Notes: generated by a model from the sequence alone, not told the origin. Numbered from the stretch's first letter, positions 8,325-16,457 are shown. The stretch: 64,000 bases of DNA from DATGKG01 sp963783145 (GCA_963783145.1 CAWAMM010000002.1:1426001-1490000); one strand, 5' to 3'. Numbers and translations: made by a program.

Positions 8325-9269
8325 CTAGAGCCTGGCACAATGCTCCCGATACCACTCGATGGTCTTGATGAGGCCGGTGCGAAAGTCGGTCTGCGCGCGG
8401 AAGCCAAATTCGCGCTCTGCCTTTGAGACATCCAGGCATCGGCGAGGCTGCCCGTCGGGTTTGCTCGGGTCCCATCGCAGATCGCCGCGAAAGCCGGTGA
8501 GTTCCCTAATCAACTCGGCCAGCGCCCGGATACTGATTTCGCGCCCCGCGCCGATATTGATGGGTTCGGGCTTGTTGTAATGCTGGGTTGCCATCACGAT
8601 CGCGCGCGCGCAGTCTTCCACATATAGAAACTCGCGGCTGGGGGTGCCGGTGCCCCACAGGTTGATGTGATCGGCGCCGGTGTGGATGGCGTCGAAGCAC
8701 TGCTTAATCAAGGCGGGAATGACATGCGATTTTTCCGGATCGAAAGAATCGCCTGGGCCATAAAGATTCACCAGCAGCAGGTTGATCGAGTTGAGGCCGT
8801 ACTGCTGCCGGTAAGCCTGCGTCTGCACCAGCATCGCTTTCTTCGCGATTCCGTAGGGCGCGTTGGTCTCCTCCGGATAACCGTTCCAGAGATCCTCCTC
8901 GCGAAACGGGACCGGGGTGAATTTCGGATAGGCGCAGACGGTGCCGATCGCGACCACCTTTTCCACCTGATGGAGCCGCGCCTGCTCGATCACCTCGACG
9001 CTCATCATCAGGTTGTCGTAGAAAAATCTGCCCGGATTGGCGCGATTGGCACCGATGCCGCCGACCACCGCCGCTAGATGAATCACGACTTCAGGACGAC
9101 TGTCACGGAACAAGCGCGCGGCCTCGGCGGGGTTGCGGAGGTCATATTCGCTGGAGCGAAAGACGAAAAGATTTCTGCAGCCGATCCGCTTGAGATCCGC
9201 CACGACATTGCTGCCGAGGAAACCGGCGCCGCCGGTAATCAGGATTCTCTTGGCGATGAGCGAATCCAT
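8325..9269 (-). CDS. fcl: GDP-L-fucose synthase-like NAD(P)-dependent epimerase/reductase
   Basis: 314 residues, full length for the family. The Rossmann motif TGGAGFLGS is at residues 12-20. The catalytic region reads GTVCAYPK, then PYGIAKKA (Tyr139, Lys143). Thr110 stands where the E. coli enzyme has its catalytic Ser, a conservative change common in environmental homologues. The enzyme converts GDP-4-keto-6-deoxymannose to GDP-L-fucose for cell-surface glycans. No GDP-mannose dehydratase is next to it in the window, so the pathway partner must lie elsewhere. It is convergent with the radical SAM gene 23 bases away, and tRNA-Leu lies upstream on the same strand. Confidence 0.9.
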   Translation of the reverse strand: MDSLIAKRILITGGAGFLGSNVVADLKRIGCRNLFVFRSSEYDLRNPAEAARLFRDSRPEVVIHLAAVVGGIGANRANPGRFFYDNLMMSVEVIEQARLHQVEKVVAIGTVCAYPKFTPVPFREEDLWNGYPEETNAPYGIAKKAMLVQTQAYRQQYGLNSINLLLVNLYGPGDSFDPEKSHVIPALIKQCFDAIHTGADHINLWGTGTPSREFLYVEDCARAIVMATQHYNKPEPINIGAGREISIRALAELIRELTGFRGDLRWDPSKPDGQPRRCLDVSKAEREFGFRAQTDFRTGLIKTIEWYREHCARL

Positions 9270-9488
9270 CTGGCAATTACGTTCGATCCACAGGATTTAG
9301 AAAGTCTGGCCCTTAAAGGCTACCTAGAGAGCGCGCCGGCGTTCCGGCACAGGCTCATCGCAAGAATAATCGCCAAGGCTGAAATCCATCTCCATCCAAC
9401 CCGGACACGCGAATTTGATTGCTCCATCTAACTGTTCCCCCTTCAAAAAATCCCTCTCGAAAAGTCTTCCCACTCGAAAAGTCTTCGA

Positions 9489-9572
9489 TGGTGCGAGAGG
9501 GGGGACTTGAACCCCCACGCCTTGCGGCACCGGATCCTAAGTCCGGCGCGTCTGCCGTTCCGCCACTCTCGC
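9489..9572 (-). tRNA. tRNA-Leu (anticodon UAG), CCA encoded
   Basis: The minus strand folds as a class II tRNA: acceptor GCGAGAG pairs with CTCTCGC, and the D-arm is followed by an anticodon stem CCGGA/TCCGG with loop CTTAGGA. That gives anticodon TAG, reading CUA. A variable arm (TGCCGCAAGGCGT) and a T-arm with GTTCAAGTC follow. The discriminator base is A and a templated CCA is present. The long variable arm and A discriminator agree with leucine identity. Confidence 0.95.
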
Positions 9573-9658
9573 GTTGCGCGACCATATTAGCGCGATCGCG
9601 CGAATACGAGGGTCATTTTTCGGGCTGCGGCTGTCAAGTAGCGGAGGGGAATTAGCGA

Positions 9659-10024
9659 TCAGCGTTTCGGCTGGGGAGCCCTTCCCTGCTCCGATGCAGC
9701 GGAAGGTTTTCTCGCGACGGTCGAAGGCGATCTTTTTATGTGGCCGTCGGTCTTTGCGTCCCCGTGCCCATCGAGGTGGCCGTCGGTCTTTGCGTCCCCG
9801 TGGCCATCCAAGTGGCCGTCGCCGTCACCATCGGTGGCGGCGCGCATGGCTTGGGTGGATTTGCCGTCGGCCATCCAACGACCGATCTCATCAAGATCGA
9901 AGCGCCATACGCGCCCGATTTTGAATCCGGGCAGGCTGCCGCTTTTCAACAAACGATAAATTGTGATCCGGTGGACGTTAAGATGCTCGGCCAGTTCGGA
10001 GACAGTCAGAATTTTTTTTGCCAT
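9659..10024 (-). CDS. Excisionase-type HTH DNA-binding protein with Asp/Gly/His-rich tail
   Basis: 121 residues. The first 55 form a MerR-like winged HTH of the HTH_17/excisionase type (LTVSELAEHLNVHRITIYRLLKSG, then PGFKIGRVWRF and LDEIGRWM). After residue about 60 comes a tail rich in Asp, Gly and His built on two 12-residue copies of DGHLDGHGDAKT, then a basic end (IKRSPSTVARK). The tail resembles Asp-rich calcium or metal-binding repeats. No integrase or phage gene lies near, so it is not an obvious excisionase; a regulator or a nucleoid-type accessory is as likely. A 7-base inverted repeat (CGCTCGC/GCGAGCG, 10035-10062) sits just upstream of its start and could be an operator or leader hairpin. 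Confidence 0.7.
   Translation of the reverse strand: MAKKILTVSELAEHLNVHRITIYRLLKSGSLPGFKIGRVWRFDLDEIGRWMADGKSTQAMRAATDGDGDGHLDGHGDAKTDGHLDGHGDAKTDGHIKRSPSTVARKPSAASEQGRAPQPKR
9740..9823. repeat. 36-base tandem repeat inside the HTH gene
   Basis: Two adjacent 36-base units (9740-9775 and 9776-9811) differ at only a few positions, and a third partial unit starts at 9812. The period is exactly 12 codons, so repeat number can change without a frameshift. The repeat encodes the Asp/Gly/His-rich tail of the minus-strand HTH protein. Confidence 0.85.
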
Positions 10025-10417
10025 GGTTTCGTCCCGCTCGCAAAGATTTAGGTTCGCGAGCGGTCGTCAAGTGGGCTCGGGGAGGACCTAAAATGTCCAT
10101 CTACAATTTGAAAATCTGTTTCGGGCAATCAGTGGAGCTATTGCGAATCTACGCTTTAATGAATCTACGTCAAGCTTAAAGTTGTCATAATTGCTTAAAT
10201 GTTAACATGGGCATATATATGCACGTCATAGATATAATCATCGGAAAATTTGCGCCGTGCTATTCGGCTACCCTGAGAGCATCTGAGTGATTTTCGGCGC
10301 TGCCAGATTTTCCTGATGAGGAACGTATCAACGCCGGTTTTGCAAAATCGGACGCCGATTCGACGGCGCAAGAAGCGAGTATCTTCTGTATCGGACACTG
10401 TATAAAATAAGACGAAT
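10025..10417. other. AT-rich divergent intergenic region
   Basis: About 390 bases between the divergent HTH gene and the DsbA-like gene. The middle (about 10130-10260) is clearly richer in A and T than its surroundings and holds a perfect 12-base palindrome GCATATATATGC at 10211-10222. No gene is convincing here; the 10195-10398 minus frame has no protein-like character. It must carry the two divergent promoters. Confidence 0.5.
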
Positions 10418-11470
10418 ATGCATCATGTAGCGCGCACCGGGGTGCGCCGGAGCTTCCTTTCCGGCGCGTTTTTTTGTGCCTTCGCCCTCACTTTGATGGC
10501 GTCGGTTTCGATCGCGGCTGATTCCGGTCAGGTGGTGGCCACCGTCGGCAATCACAAGATTACCGAGAAGGAGCTCGACGCAAAGATCAAGCCTCAACTG
10601 GCCGCGATGGAAAGCCAGGTCTATGAGCTGAAGGTCCAGGCCATCAAATCGATGGCCGATGACTACGTTCTCGAACAGGCCGCGAAAAAGGAAAACCTGA
10701 CGCCCGAGGCCTATCTCAAAAAGCATCTGGCGGGTAAGCCGGTGACCGAGACCGATGCGAAGCTGTTTTACGATCAGCACAAGGAAATCCAGCAGCGCTA
10801 CCCCAAGTATGACGAGATTAAGGATCGCCTGACCCAGGCGCTCGAGGCGCAGCGGTACGAGCAGGAGCGCGCCGCCCTGATCGATCAACTGCGCAAGGAT
10901 CATCCGGTCACCGTGATGTTGACCGCGCCGCGTATCCAGGTGAAGACCGCCGGTCATCCCGAGATCGGAAGCAAGGATGCGCCGGTGACTATCGTCGAGT
11001 TCTCGGATTTCCAATGTCCCTTCTGCGGTCGTGCGGAACCCACTCTCAAGCAGGTGCGCGAGAAATACGGCGACAAGGTCCGGCTGATCTACCTGGATTT
11101 TCCGCTCGGGATTCACGATCACGCGATCGATGCCGCATCGGCCGGGCGCTGCGCCGGCGAGCAGGGCAAATTCTGGCAGTTTCATGACGCGATGTTCGCC
11201 GATCAATCCAAGCTCACGCCTGCCGACTTGAAGGCGGATGCGAAAAAGCTGGGCCTCGATACGGCGAAGTTTGATGATTGCCTCGACAAGGGCAAGTACA
11301 AGGCCGCCATCGAAGCCGACCTGACCCAAGGGAAGGATCTCGGCATCGATGGCACCCCGGCATTCTTCATCAACGGGCGTCCGCTCACCGGCGCGCAGCC
11401 GTTCGACAAGTTTCAGACCACCATCGACGAGGAGTTGTCCTCGGGCCAGAAGCAGGCCAGCGCCAACTAG
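10418..11470 (+). CDS. Periplasmic SurA_N-DsbA fusion (thiol oxidoreductase)
   Basis: 350 residues. A signal sequence (hydrophobic residues 12-33) is followed by a SurA/parvulin-like N-terminal segment (VVATVGNHKITEKELDAKI, about 39-57) and a helical region. A thioredoxin-fold DsbA domain with active-site CPFC is at residues 200-203. The cis-Pro loop reads IDGTPAFFINGRPL. It should form or shuffle disulfides in the periplasm, with the N-terminal helices binding substrate. The architecture is well known in deltaproteobacteria and acidobacteria. The two secreted propeller proteins of this window are Cys-containing and are possible clients, which is inference. The lumazine-synthase-like gene starts 50 bases downstream. 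Confidence 0.88.
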   Translation: MHHVARTGVRRSFLSGAFFCAFALTLMASVSIAADSGQVVATVGNHKITEKELDAKIKPQLAAMESQVYELKVQAIKSMADDYVLEQAAKKENLTPEAYLKKHLAGKPVTETDAKLFYDQHKEIQQRYPKYDEIKDRLTQALEAQRYEQERAALIDQLRKDHPVTVMLTAPRIQVKTAGHPEIGSKDAPVTIVEFSDFQCPFCGRAEPTLKQVREKYGDKVRLIYLDFPLGIHDHAIDAASAGRCAGEQGKFWQFHDAMFADQSKLTPADLKADAKKLGLDTAKFDDCLDKGKYKAAIEADLTQGKDLGIDGTPAFFINGRPLTGAQPFDKFQTTIDEELSSGQKQASAN

Positions 11471-11520
11471 CCGCGCACCGCGGCGCTGACGCGAAGATTG
11501 GTGAACGCGAGGCGCAGGTC

Positions 11521-11994
11521 ATGCAGCAGGGCATCGACGAGACCAACATTCCCCGGATTGAGGGCGCGAAGATCGCGATCCTCAAGTCGCGCTGGTATCC
11601 GGAGGTCGTCGAATCGCTTGCGGAGGCCTGCCGAACCGCGCCGGCGAAGGCAGGCTGCTCAGCGGTGTCCGAGCATACGCTGCCCGGCGCGTTCGAGCTG
11701 CCATTCGCCGTGCATCATCTCGTCTGTAAGCTCGGCCAACGCTTCGATGCAATCATCTGCCTGGGCGTGATCCTGAAAGGCGAGACCTTCCATTTTAAAA
11801 TGATCACCCCGGAGGTGTTCGCCAGTCTCGCGCGGCTTGGCCGCGAAATCGACATTCCGATCATCGTCGAGATTCTGCCCGTGCTCGAGCTCCGTCACGC
11901 GGTCGAGCGTGCAGGCAAGGACGAGTTCAACGAGGGTCTGGCCGCGGCCTCGGCGGCCGCCGAGATTATCGCGTGGCGCCGATCGACCCGGTGA
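11521..11994 (+). CDS. Lumazine synthase-like protein (RibH family, atypical C-terminus)
   Basis: 157 residues from ATG 11521. The frame is open upstream inside the DsbA gene, but family similarity starts here. It has the core of 6,7-dimethyl-8-ribityllumazine synthase: a strand IAILKSRWYPE, the LPGAFELPFAV turn, and LGVILKGETFHFKMI with the His that acts in the lumazine reaction. The later block differs: IIVEILPVLELRHAVERAG replaces the usual P(I/V)xxGVLT region that ends in Gln-Ala plus Arg. It may be a functional riboflavin enzyme or a paralogue with another task. No ribA, ribD or ribE is adjacent. Its end overlaps the next gene. Confidence 0.75.
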   Translation: MQQGIDETNIPRIEGAKIAILKSRWYPEVVESLAEACRTAPAKAGCSAVSEHTLPGAFELPFAVHHLVCKLGQRFDAIICLGVILKGETFHFKMITPEVFASLARLGREIDIPIIVEILPVLELRHAVERAGKDEFNEGLAAASAAAEIIAWRRSTR

Positions 11995-12644
11995 TCGTGA
12001 CCGCAGACGACTACTGGTTATCGCTGCAAGAGCCGTGGCGGACGGCAGTCACCCTCGCGTGGGAGGCCTACCTCGGCGGCAACGTAGGAATTGGCGCGGT
12101 TCTGACTGATCCTCGCGGACGTGTGGTGACGGTTGGACGAAATCGTGGATCAGACACGGAGGCGCCGCCGGGCAGGCTGCGCGCGACACCCATCGCCCAC
12201 GCCGAGCTTGATGTCCTGGGGCACTTGGGGCCGGGCGACTATCGACGCCACACGCTGTGGACCACACTCGAACCCTGCCCGCTCTGTTCCATGGCCATCA
12301 TCATGAGCAACGTGGGGAACGTGGCTTTTGCAGCAAGCGACCGGCTCTGGCACGACATCTCCAGGCTTACGGAACTCAATGAATTCATCGCCAGCCGGTG
12401 GCCGGTCCGGCGCGGACCACTGGGCGGCGCCGTTTCCGTCTTCTGTGAATTGCTTCCCCTGCTTTGGTTTCTGGAGCATAAGCCGAGTGGAAGTGTGGTC
12501 GCGATGTACCAAAGCCAGCATCCACGACTGCTGGTGCTCGCTGAGGCCCTTCGCAAAGATGCCCGATTGATCGCGCTCAGGCACGCTTCGGTCACTGTTG
12601 CTCTGAGTCAACTTTGGACCGATCTCACGGCGATCGGATGTTGA
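11973..12644 (+). CDS. Nucleoside/deoxycytidylate deaminase-family protein
   Basis: 223 residues from a GTG overlapping the preceding stop by 22 bases; GTG 11991 is an alternative. The zinc deaminase core is present: IAHAELDVLG (His and catalytic Glu) and TLEPCPLCSMA (two Cys ligands, PCxxC). This fits the tRNA-adenosine/guanine/cytidine deaminase superfamily. The C-terminal 90 residues, with a PLLWFLEHKP segment, are longer than in TadA and look lineage-specific. The substrate cannot be named. The overlap with the lumazine-synthase-like gene suggests co-translation, and RibD contains a related deaminase fold, so a flavin-related role is possible but not shown. Confidence 0.8.
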   Translation: MAPIDPVIVTADDYWLSLQEPWRTAVTLAWEAYLGGNVGIGAVLTDPRGRVVTVGRNRGSDTEAPPGRLRATPIAHAELDVLGHLGPGDYRRHTLWTTLEPCPLCSMAIIMSNVGNVAFAASDRLWHDISRLTELNEFIASRWPVRRGPLGGAVSVFCELLPLLWFLEHKPSGSVVAMYQSQHPRLLVLAEALRKDARLIALRHASVTVALSQLWTDLTAIGC

Positions 12645-12698
12645 GGGAATCCTGCCCGTGGCGGCCTCGACGGTGCGAGAACGCCGGCTCCTGAAACG

Positions 12699-13517
12699 CT
12701 ACTTCACGGGCGGTAGCGCATCCATTAAGGCCTTGGTCCGCGACTCAATCAGTCCCGCCACCAGGCGATCGGTATGGATATAAAGCCGATTCGCCTTGAT
12801 CGCAGCCAGCACCATTTCACCGACGTCGTTTGGATCGGCGCCGGCGGCAAGAAATGCATTGGCTTGCGCGAGGACGGCTTCCAACCGTTTGGCTTCCTCG
12901 GCGCTGAGCGAGTCCGGCTGTGTCTCGCGGCTGTTGGAAATGATTTTCGTGTTGACCGGACCGGGGCACAACACGCTGACTCCGATTCCCAAGGGCGCCA
13001 GCTCCAGACGCAGCGATTCCGAGAGACCGACCACCGCAAATTTCGAGGTGGTATACAGAATGCCGGCGGTGGTCGCGGCCAGTCCCGCGCCTGACGCGGT
13101 GTTGACGATATGTCCGCCATCGCTGCGCTTCAGCATTCGCGGAAGGAAGGTTTGGATGCCGTTGATCACGCCATTCAAATTGATCCCAAGCACCCAGTCC
13201 CAATATTCGTAGGTCAGGCGCGTGACGTTCTGTGCTCCCGCGACGCCGGCATTGTTGCAGAGAATCGACACCGGGCCGAGTCGAGATTCGGTCTCGTCCG
13301 CCACCCGCGCATAGGCCACGCGATCGCGCACATCGAGGATGAAGGTCTCGACCGCGGTGGTTTTCGCGAGTTCGGCTTTCGCCGCGGCAAGTGCGGCTTG
13401 ATCGATATCCACCAACGCCAGCTTGACGCCGGTCCGCGCGAACGCTCGCGCAATACCGAGCCCAATTCCGCGCGCGCCTCCGGTAATGAACGCGATTTTC
13501 CCATCAATCCGATCCAT
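12699..13517 (-). CDS. Short-chain dehydrogenase/reductase (SDR)
   Basis: 272 residues, classical SDR: TGGARGIGLG (NAD(P) binding), NNAG, the Ser in NTASGAGLA, and the YTTSK catalytic Tyr and Lys. An Asp at the end of the second strand (LVDID) favours NAD. It starts with MDRIDGKIAFITGG and is divergent from the di-iron operon at 13714 across about 196 bases that contain a TetR-type palindrome. It may be controlled with that operon. The substrate is unknown. Confidence 0.9.
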   Translation of the reverse strand: MDRIDGKIAFITGGARGIGLGIARAFARTGVKLALVDIDQAALAAAKAELAKTTAVETFILDVRDRVAYARVADETESRLGPVSILCNNAGVAGAQNVTRLTYEYWDWVLGINLNGVINGIQTFLPRMLKRSDGGHIVNTASGAGLAATTAGILYTTSKFAVVGLSESLRLELAPLGIGVSVLCPGPVNTKIISNSRETQPDSLSAEEAKRLEAVLAQANAFLAAGADPNDVGEMVLAAIKANRLYIHTDRLVAGLIESRTKALMDALPPVK

Positions 13518-13623
13518 GTTTTTTCAGCTCCCCGTGGCGACCTTGCTGGAATAGGAATCAGCGAAGCAGCCAGAATATATATTGATGCGTTTTCCGAAAC
13601 GAACCTACCGCTCCGGCTTGCAA

Positions 13624-13637
13624 TGAACGTTCGTTCA
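13624..13637. promoter_or_regulatory. Palindromic TetR-type operator candidate
   Basis: TGAACG TT CGTTCA is a perfect two-fold repeat with 6-base arms, placed between the divergent SDR and di-iron operons, 77 bases before the start at 13714. TGAACG-type half sites are common for TetR-family repressors of fatty-acid and xenobiotic genes. The matching regulator is not next to it. Confidence 0.6.
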
Positions 13638-13713
13638 ATCCTAACATGTGTGAGGTTCGGGTGGGGGGAGCTTGCCCAACCGCTTTCACAAATCGCAGGA
13701 TAGATATTAGACA

Positions 13714-14154
13714 ATGGCTGTAAGTTTTCCTTCTACCGATTACTTCGAAGCCCTCAAGGGGCAGATGGTCGCGGCGCAGGAACATTTCTCGCGCCTCGGC
13801 TTCATCGATACCACCTTCGCCGTCAGCGTCGGCAACAATGGCAAGGCGCATAACTACGTTCTCGAGTTCGAGGTCTTCGAGCTCAAGAAGGTCAGCGAAG
13901 TCCCCGCCATCGATTTGAAGAAGGTTGATTTTTCAATCGAAGGAGACAGCCGGGTGTGGCGCGAGATGATCGAGAACATCAAGCGTAATGGCCAGGCCGA
14001 CACGCATCACGATATCAACACCCTCGCGCATTTCGGCGAGCAACTCAAAATCAAGTACGACGACCCGGACGGGCACGACAAACTGTATCGTTTCATGGAA
14101 TCCATCCAGGAATTTTTCGACCTGTCCAGCAAGCTCGAAGTCAGCTTCAACTAG
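13714..14154 (+). CDS. Small SCP2-like or accessory protein of the di-iron operon
   Basis: 146 residues with no signal peptide. The sequence alternates amphipathic strands (VLEFEVFELKKV, DFSIEGDSRVW) and ends in two helices (NTLAHFGEQL, LYRFMESIQEFFDL). The pattern W-MI-NI-x-G-A then NxL-H-G resembles sterol-carrier (SCP2-like) lipid-binding proteins, but the match is weak. It lies 18 bases before the first di-iron gene and begins that operon. A small hydrophobic-ligand carrier or a regulatory/coupling subunit for the oxygenase pair is a reasonable guess. It is real coding sequence by spacing and codon pattern; the function is not established. Confidence 0.65.
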   Translation: MAVSFPSTDYFEALKGQMVAAQEHFSRLGFIDTTFAVSVGNNGKAHNYVLEFEVFELKKVSEVPAIDLKKVDFSIEGDSRVWREMIENIKRNGQADTHHDINTLAHFGEQLKIKYDDPDGHDKLYRFMESIQEFFDLSSKLEVSFN

Positions 14155-14172
14155 CACGCGGAGGCGCGGCAA

Positions 14173-15321
14173 ATGGCGTATCTGGCGACCCACGATTACC
14201 TCGAAGACAAAAGCTTTGTCGACAAATGGCTCTACACGATGCGGACCGGCGAGATGGACCTGTCGTGGATGAACGCCAATACCGAGAAGGTCGCGACACG
14301 TCCGCAAAACGCGCGGCGCGGGCTGACCTATCGCGACCTCGATGTTGGCACTTACGGCTTCACCGGCGTGCCGGAGAAAGTGCGCGAGAATCGCTCTTAC
14401 GCGCCGCGTGGCGCCGAGATTCCCGAGGGCGTGCCCGACGCACAACCGTGGGTCTCGCGTAAGAGCGAGTTGTGGGCTTTCAATACCGAAAGTTATTACG
14501 AGGAAGCGGTCTCGCGGCAATGGAACGCGACCACCGATATCCCCTGGGACCGCCTCGAAGGCGTCGAGATGCCCGAGGCGACCGGCAAGGCGCTCTCGCA
14601 GCTGATGACCTTCCTCACCGAAGTCGAAATGATCGCCACCGACACGCCGGCGATGTGGCTGCCGCGACTCAATCCCGATTTTATCGAGGTCAAGGCTTTC
14701 ATCGCGTCACAGGCGATGGACGAGGCCCGTCATGCGGAGGTTTTCCGCAAGCGCGCGCTCACCACCGGCTACGGCCTGATGGCGGCCAGCCCGATGAACG
14801 AGATGGCGCTTAAGCATCTGCGCGATGCCGATTCATTCAGCGAAATGTCGGTCGCGCTGCATCTCGTCGCCGAGGGCAATGTGCTCACGATGTTCCGCTT
14901 CAGCGAATATCTCTCCCCAACCGATGTCGACAAGAAAATCTTCCGTCTCGTGATGCAGGATGAAGCGCGGCACGTCGGCTACGGCATGCAGCACTTCAAA
15001 TACGTGCTGGAAAACTTCCCCGAGAAACGCGAAGTGCTCCATGCGCATCTGGATGAGGCCGAAAACATTTCCTTCGCCGGCGCGGCGGCGACCGAGGTCA
15101 CCGAGAGCTTCATCATTCTGGCCGGCGGTGGATTGAAGAAAGAGAATATCGACGAAGGCATCAAGGTCACCACGCAGTTCAACCTCAAGCAGATGCACGA
15201 ACACTTCGAGCGGCTGGAAAAATGCGGCATGCCCGAGCGCAAGGATCCCAAGCGCTCCAAGCTCTACGCAATGTTCCTGGAGAGCAAAGCCGACGCCGAA
15301 GCGCACGGGATTACCATATAA
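14173..15321 (+). CDS. Ferritin-like di-iron protein, ligand-complete subunit
   Basis: 382 residues. A four-helix metal site is visible: Glu150 or Glu152 (FLTEVEM), Glu184 and His187 (MDEARHAEVF), Glu234 (LVAEGNVL), and Glu264 and His267 (MQDEARHVGYG). The two DEARH motifs identify a carboxylate-bridged di-iron centre of the ferritin-like oxygenase/oxidase superfamily. The length is greater than ferritin or AurF-type N-oxygenases and nearer to ribonucleotide reductase R2 or hydroxylase subunits. The next gene starts directly after its stop and encodes a paralogue that lacks most ligands, so a heteromeric oxygenase is likely. The acyl-CoA dehydrogenase and SDR on either side fit a catabolic role. 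The substrate is unknown. Confidence 0.85.
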   Translation: MAYLATHDYLEDKSFVDKWLYTMRTGEMDLSWMNANTEKVATRPQNARRGLTYRDLDVGTYGFTGVPEKVRENRSYAPRGAEIPEGVPDAQPWVSRKSELWAFNTESYYEEAVSRQWNATTDIPWDRLEGVEMPEATGKALSQLMTFLTEVEMIATDTPAMWLPRLNPDFIEVKAFIASQAMDEARHAEVFRKRALTTGYGLMAASPMNEMALKHLRDADSFSEMSVALHLVAEGNVLTMFRFSEYLSPTDVDKKIFRLVMQDEARHVGYGMQHFKYVLENFPEKREVLHAHLDEAENISFAGAAATEVTESFIILAGGGLKKENIDEGIKVTTQFNLKQMHEHFERLEKCGMPERKDPKRSKLYAMFLESKADAEAHGITI

Positions 15322-16437
15322 ATGGCTTTCTACGCCGATAAGGATTACACCGAGGACAAGCAAATCCTCGAAGCGATGAACGAGGTGATGGCCGGGAATC
15401 TCGGTTTGCATTGGTACAACGCCAATACCGAAAAATTCAAAGGTCACGCCAGCGATCCGCAGCGCGGGCTCACCTACGACGACCTCAACCACGGCACCTA
15501 TGGGTATACCGACCTGCCCGAGCATCTGCGCACCAGCCAATCGATGGTCGCGCGCGGCAGCGACAAGTCGGGCAAGCTGCCCGACATGGGCTACGTGGTC
15601 AATCGTAAATCCGAGGTGTGGTCCGACAACGTCTCCGAGCTTTACGAAGAAGCCAAGGCGCGCCGATGGGCGCCCGCCACCGATATTCCGTGGATCGCGC
15701 TCGGCGAAAAGCCGCTGGGCGAGACCCTCGAAGTCGCGTGCGCGCAGCTCTACACCTTCCTCCAGGAGTGCGAGCTGGTCAGCCTCGATTTTCCTTCACG
15801 ATGGGTCGCGCTGATCAATCAGGATTTCATCGAACAGAAAAGCTTCATGTGCGCGCAGATGCTCGATGCATCGCGGCTGCTGGAAGTCTTTCGCAAGCGC
15901 ACCCTTTACGGCGGCGCCGGGATGAAACGTGCCAGCGTCAATGCCGAGCAGGGCCTCAAGGAATGGCTGTGGGCCGAGACCTATCCGCAAGGCTCGCTCT
16001 CGATCAATCTCGCCTTGCAGGGGATGCTGCTCGCGATCTTTCGTCATGTCGCGGCCTTCGCGCCCAGCGTCACCGATCGCGCGATCATGCGCAAGGCGAT
16101 GCAGGACAGCGCGCGCTGGGCTTCCTACGGCACCGGATGCCTGCGCTACCACCTCGAGCATCAGCCGGGGCAGCGCGTGGCGTTGCACGAGTACCTCGAC
16201 GAGAGCGAGCATGTGATGCTCGGGATCATCGGCAGCGCGGAATTCCTCGAGCCGCTGATCATCATCTCGGGCGGGGGCTTGGAGAAGGATCGGGTCAAGG
16301 CGGGACGGGTCGCGGTTTCGAAGCTGATCAAGCTGATGATGCGCGAATACTTCGAGCGCCTCGACTATGCGGGCCTGGGCGGCCGTCCGGAACGTTCGCG
16401 CCTGGCGCACGTCATTGAGCGAATCCAGGTAGCCTGA
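15322..16437 (+). CDS. Paralogous ferritin-like subunit lacking di-iron ligands
   Basis: 371 residues, alignable along its length with the preceding product (shared WxNANTEK, RGLTYxDLxxGTYG, RKSE, TDIPW, QDFIExKxF, FRKR). At the metal sites it reads LDASRLLEVF (Ala183, Leu186), LALQGMLL (Gln233) and MQDSARWASYG (Ser263, Trp266). Only the helix-1 Glu149 region is kept, so it should not bind a di-iron centre. Catalytic and non-catalytic di-iron subunits from one duplication are known in bacterial multicomponent monooxygenases (alpha and beta). The start codon follows the previous stop without a gap, which favours one-to-one synthesis. A 3-prime tail copy of this gene occurs at 20037-20081. Confidence 0.85.
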   Translation: MAFYADKDYTEDKQILEAMNEVMAGNLGLHWYNANTEKFKGHASDPQRGLTYDDLNHGTYGYTDLPEHLRTSQSMVARGSDKSGKLPDMGYVVNRKSEVWSDNVSELYEEAKARRWAPATDIPWIALGEKPLGETLEVACAQLYTFLQECELVSLDFPSRWVALINQDFIEQKSFMCAQMLDASRLLEVFRKRTLYGGAGMKRASVNAEQGLKEWLWAETYPQGSLSINLALQGMLLAIFRHVAAFAPSVTDRAIMRKAMQDSARWASYGTGCLRYHLEHQPGQRVALHEYLDESEHVMLGIIGSAEFLEPLIIISGGGLEKDRVKAGRVAVSKLIKLMMREYFERLDYAGLGGRPERSRLAHVIERIQVA

Positions 16438-16457
16438 AAGCGGATTGGTCTGTCTCT

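Noticed and set aside
9740..9823. Tandem repeats considered as a CRISPR array
   Set aside because: Units are directly adjacent with no spacers, the period is 12 codons and they encode a repeat in a gene. No cas genes are present.
9659..10024. Excisionase of an integrated element
   Set aside because: No integrase, attachment-site duplication or phage genes near it, even though a tRNA gene is adjacent.
11278..11520. N-terminal extension of the lumazine-synthase-like gene
   Set aside because: It lies inside the DsbA-like gene in another frame; family similarity begins at 11521.
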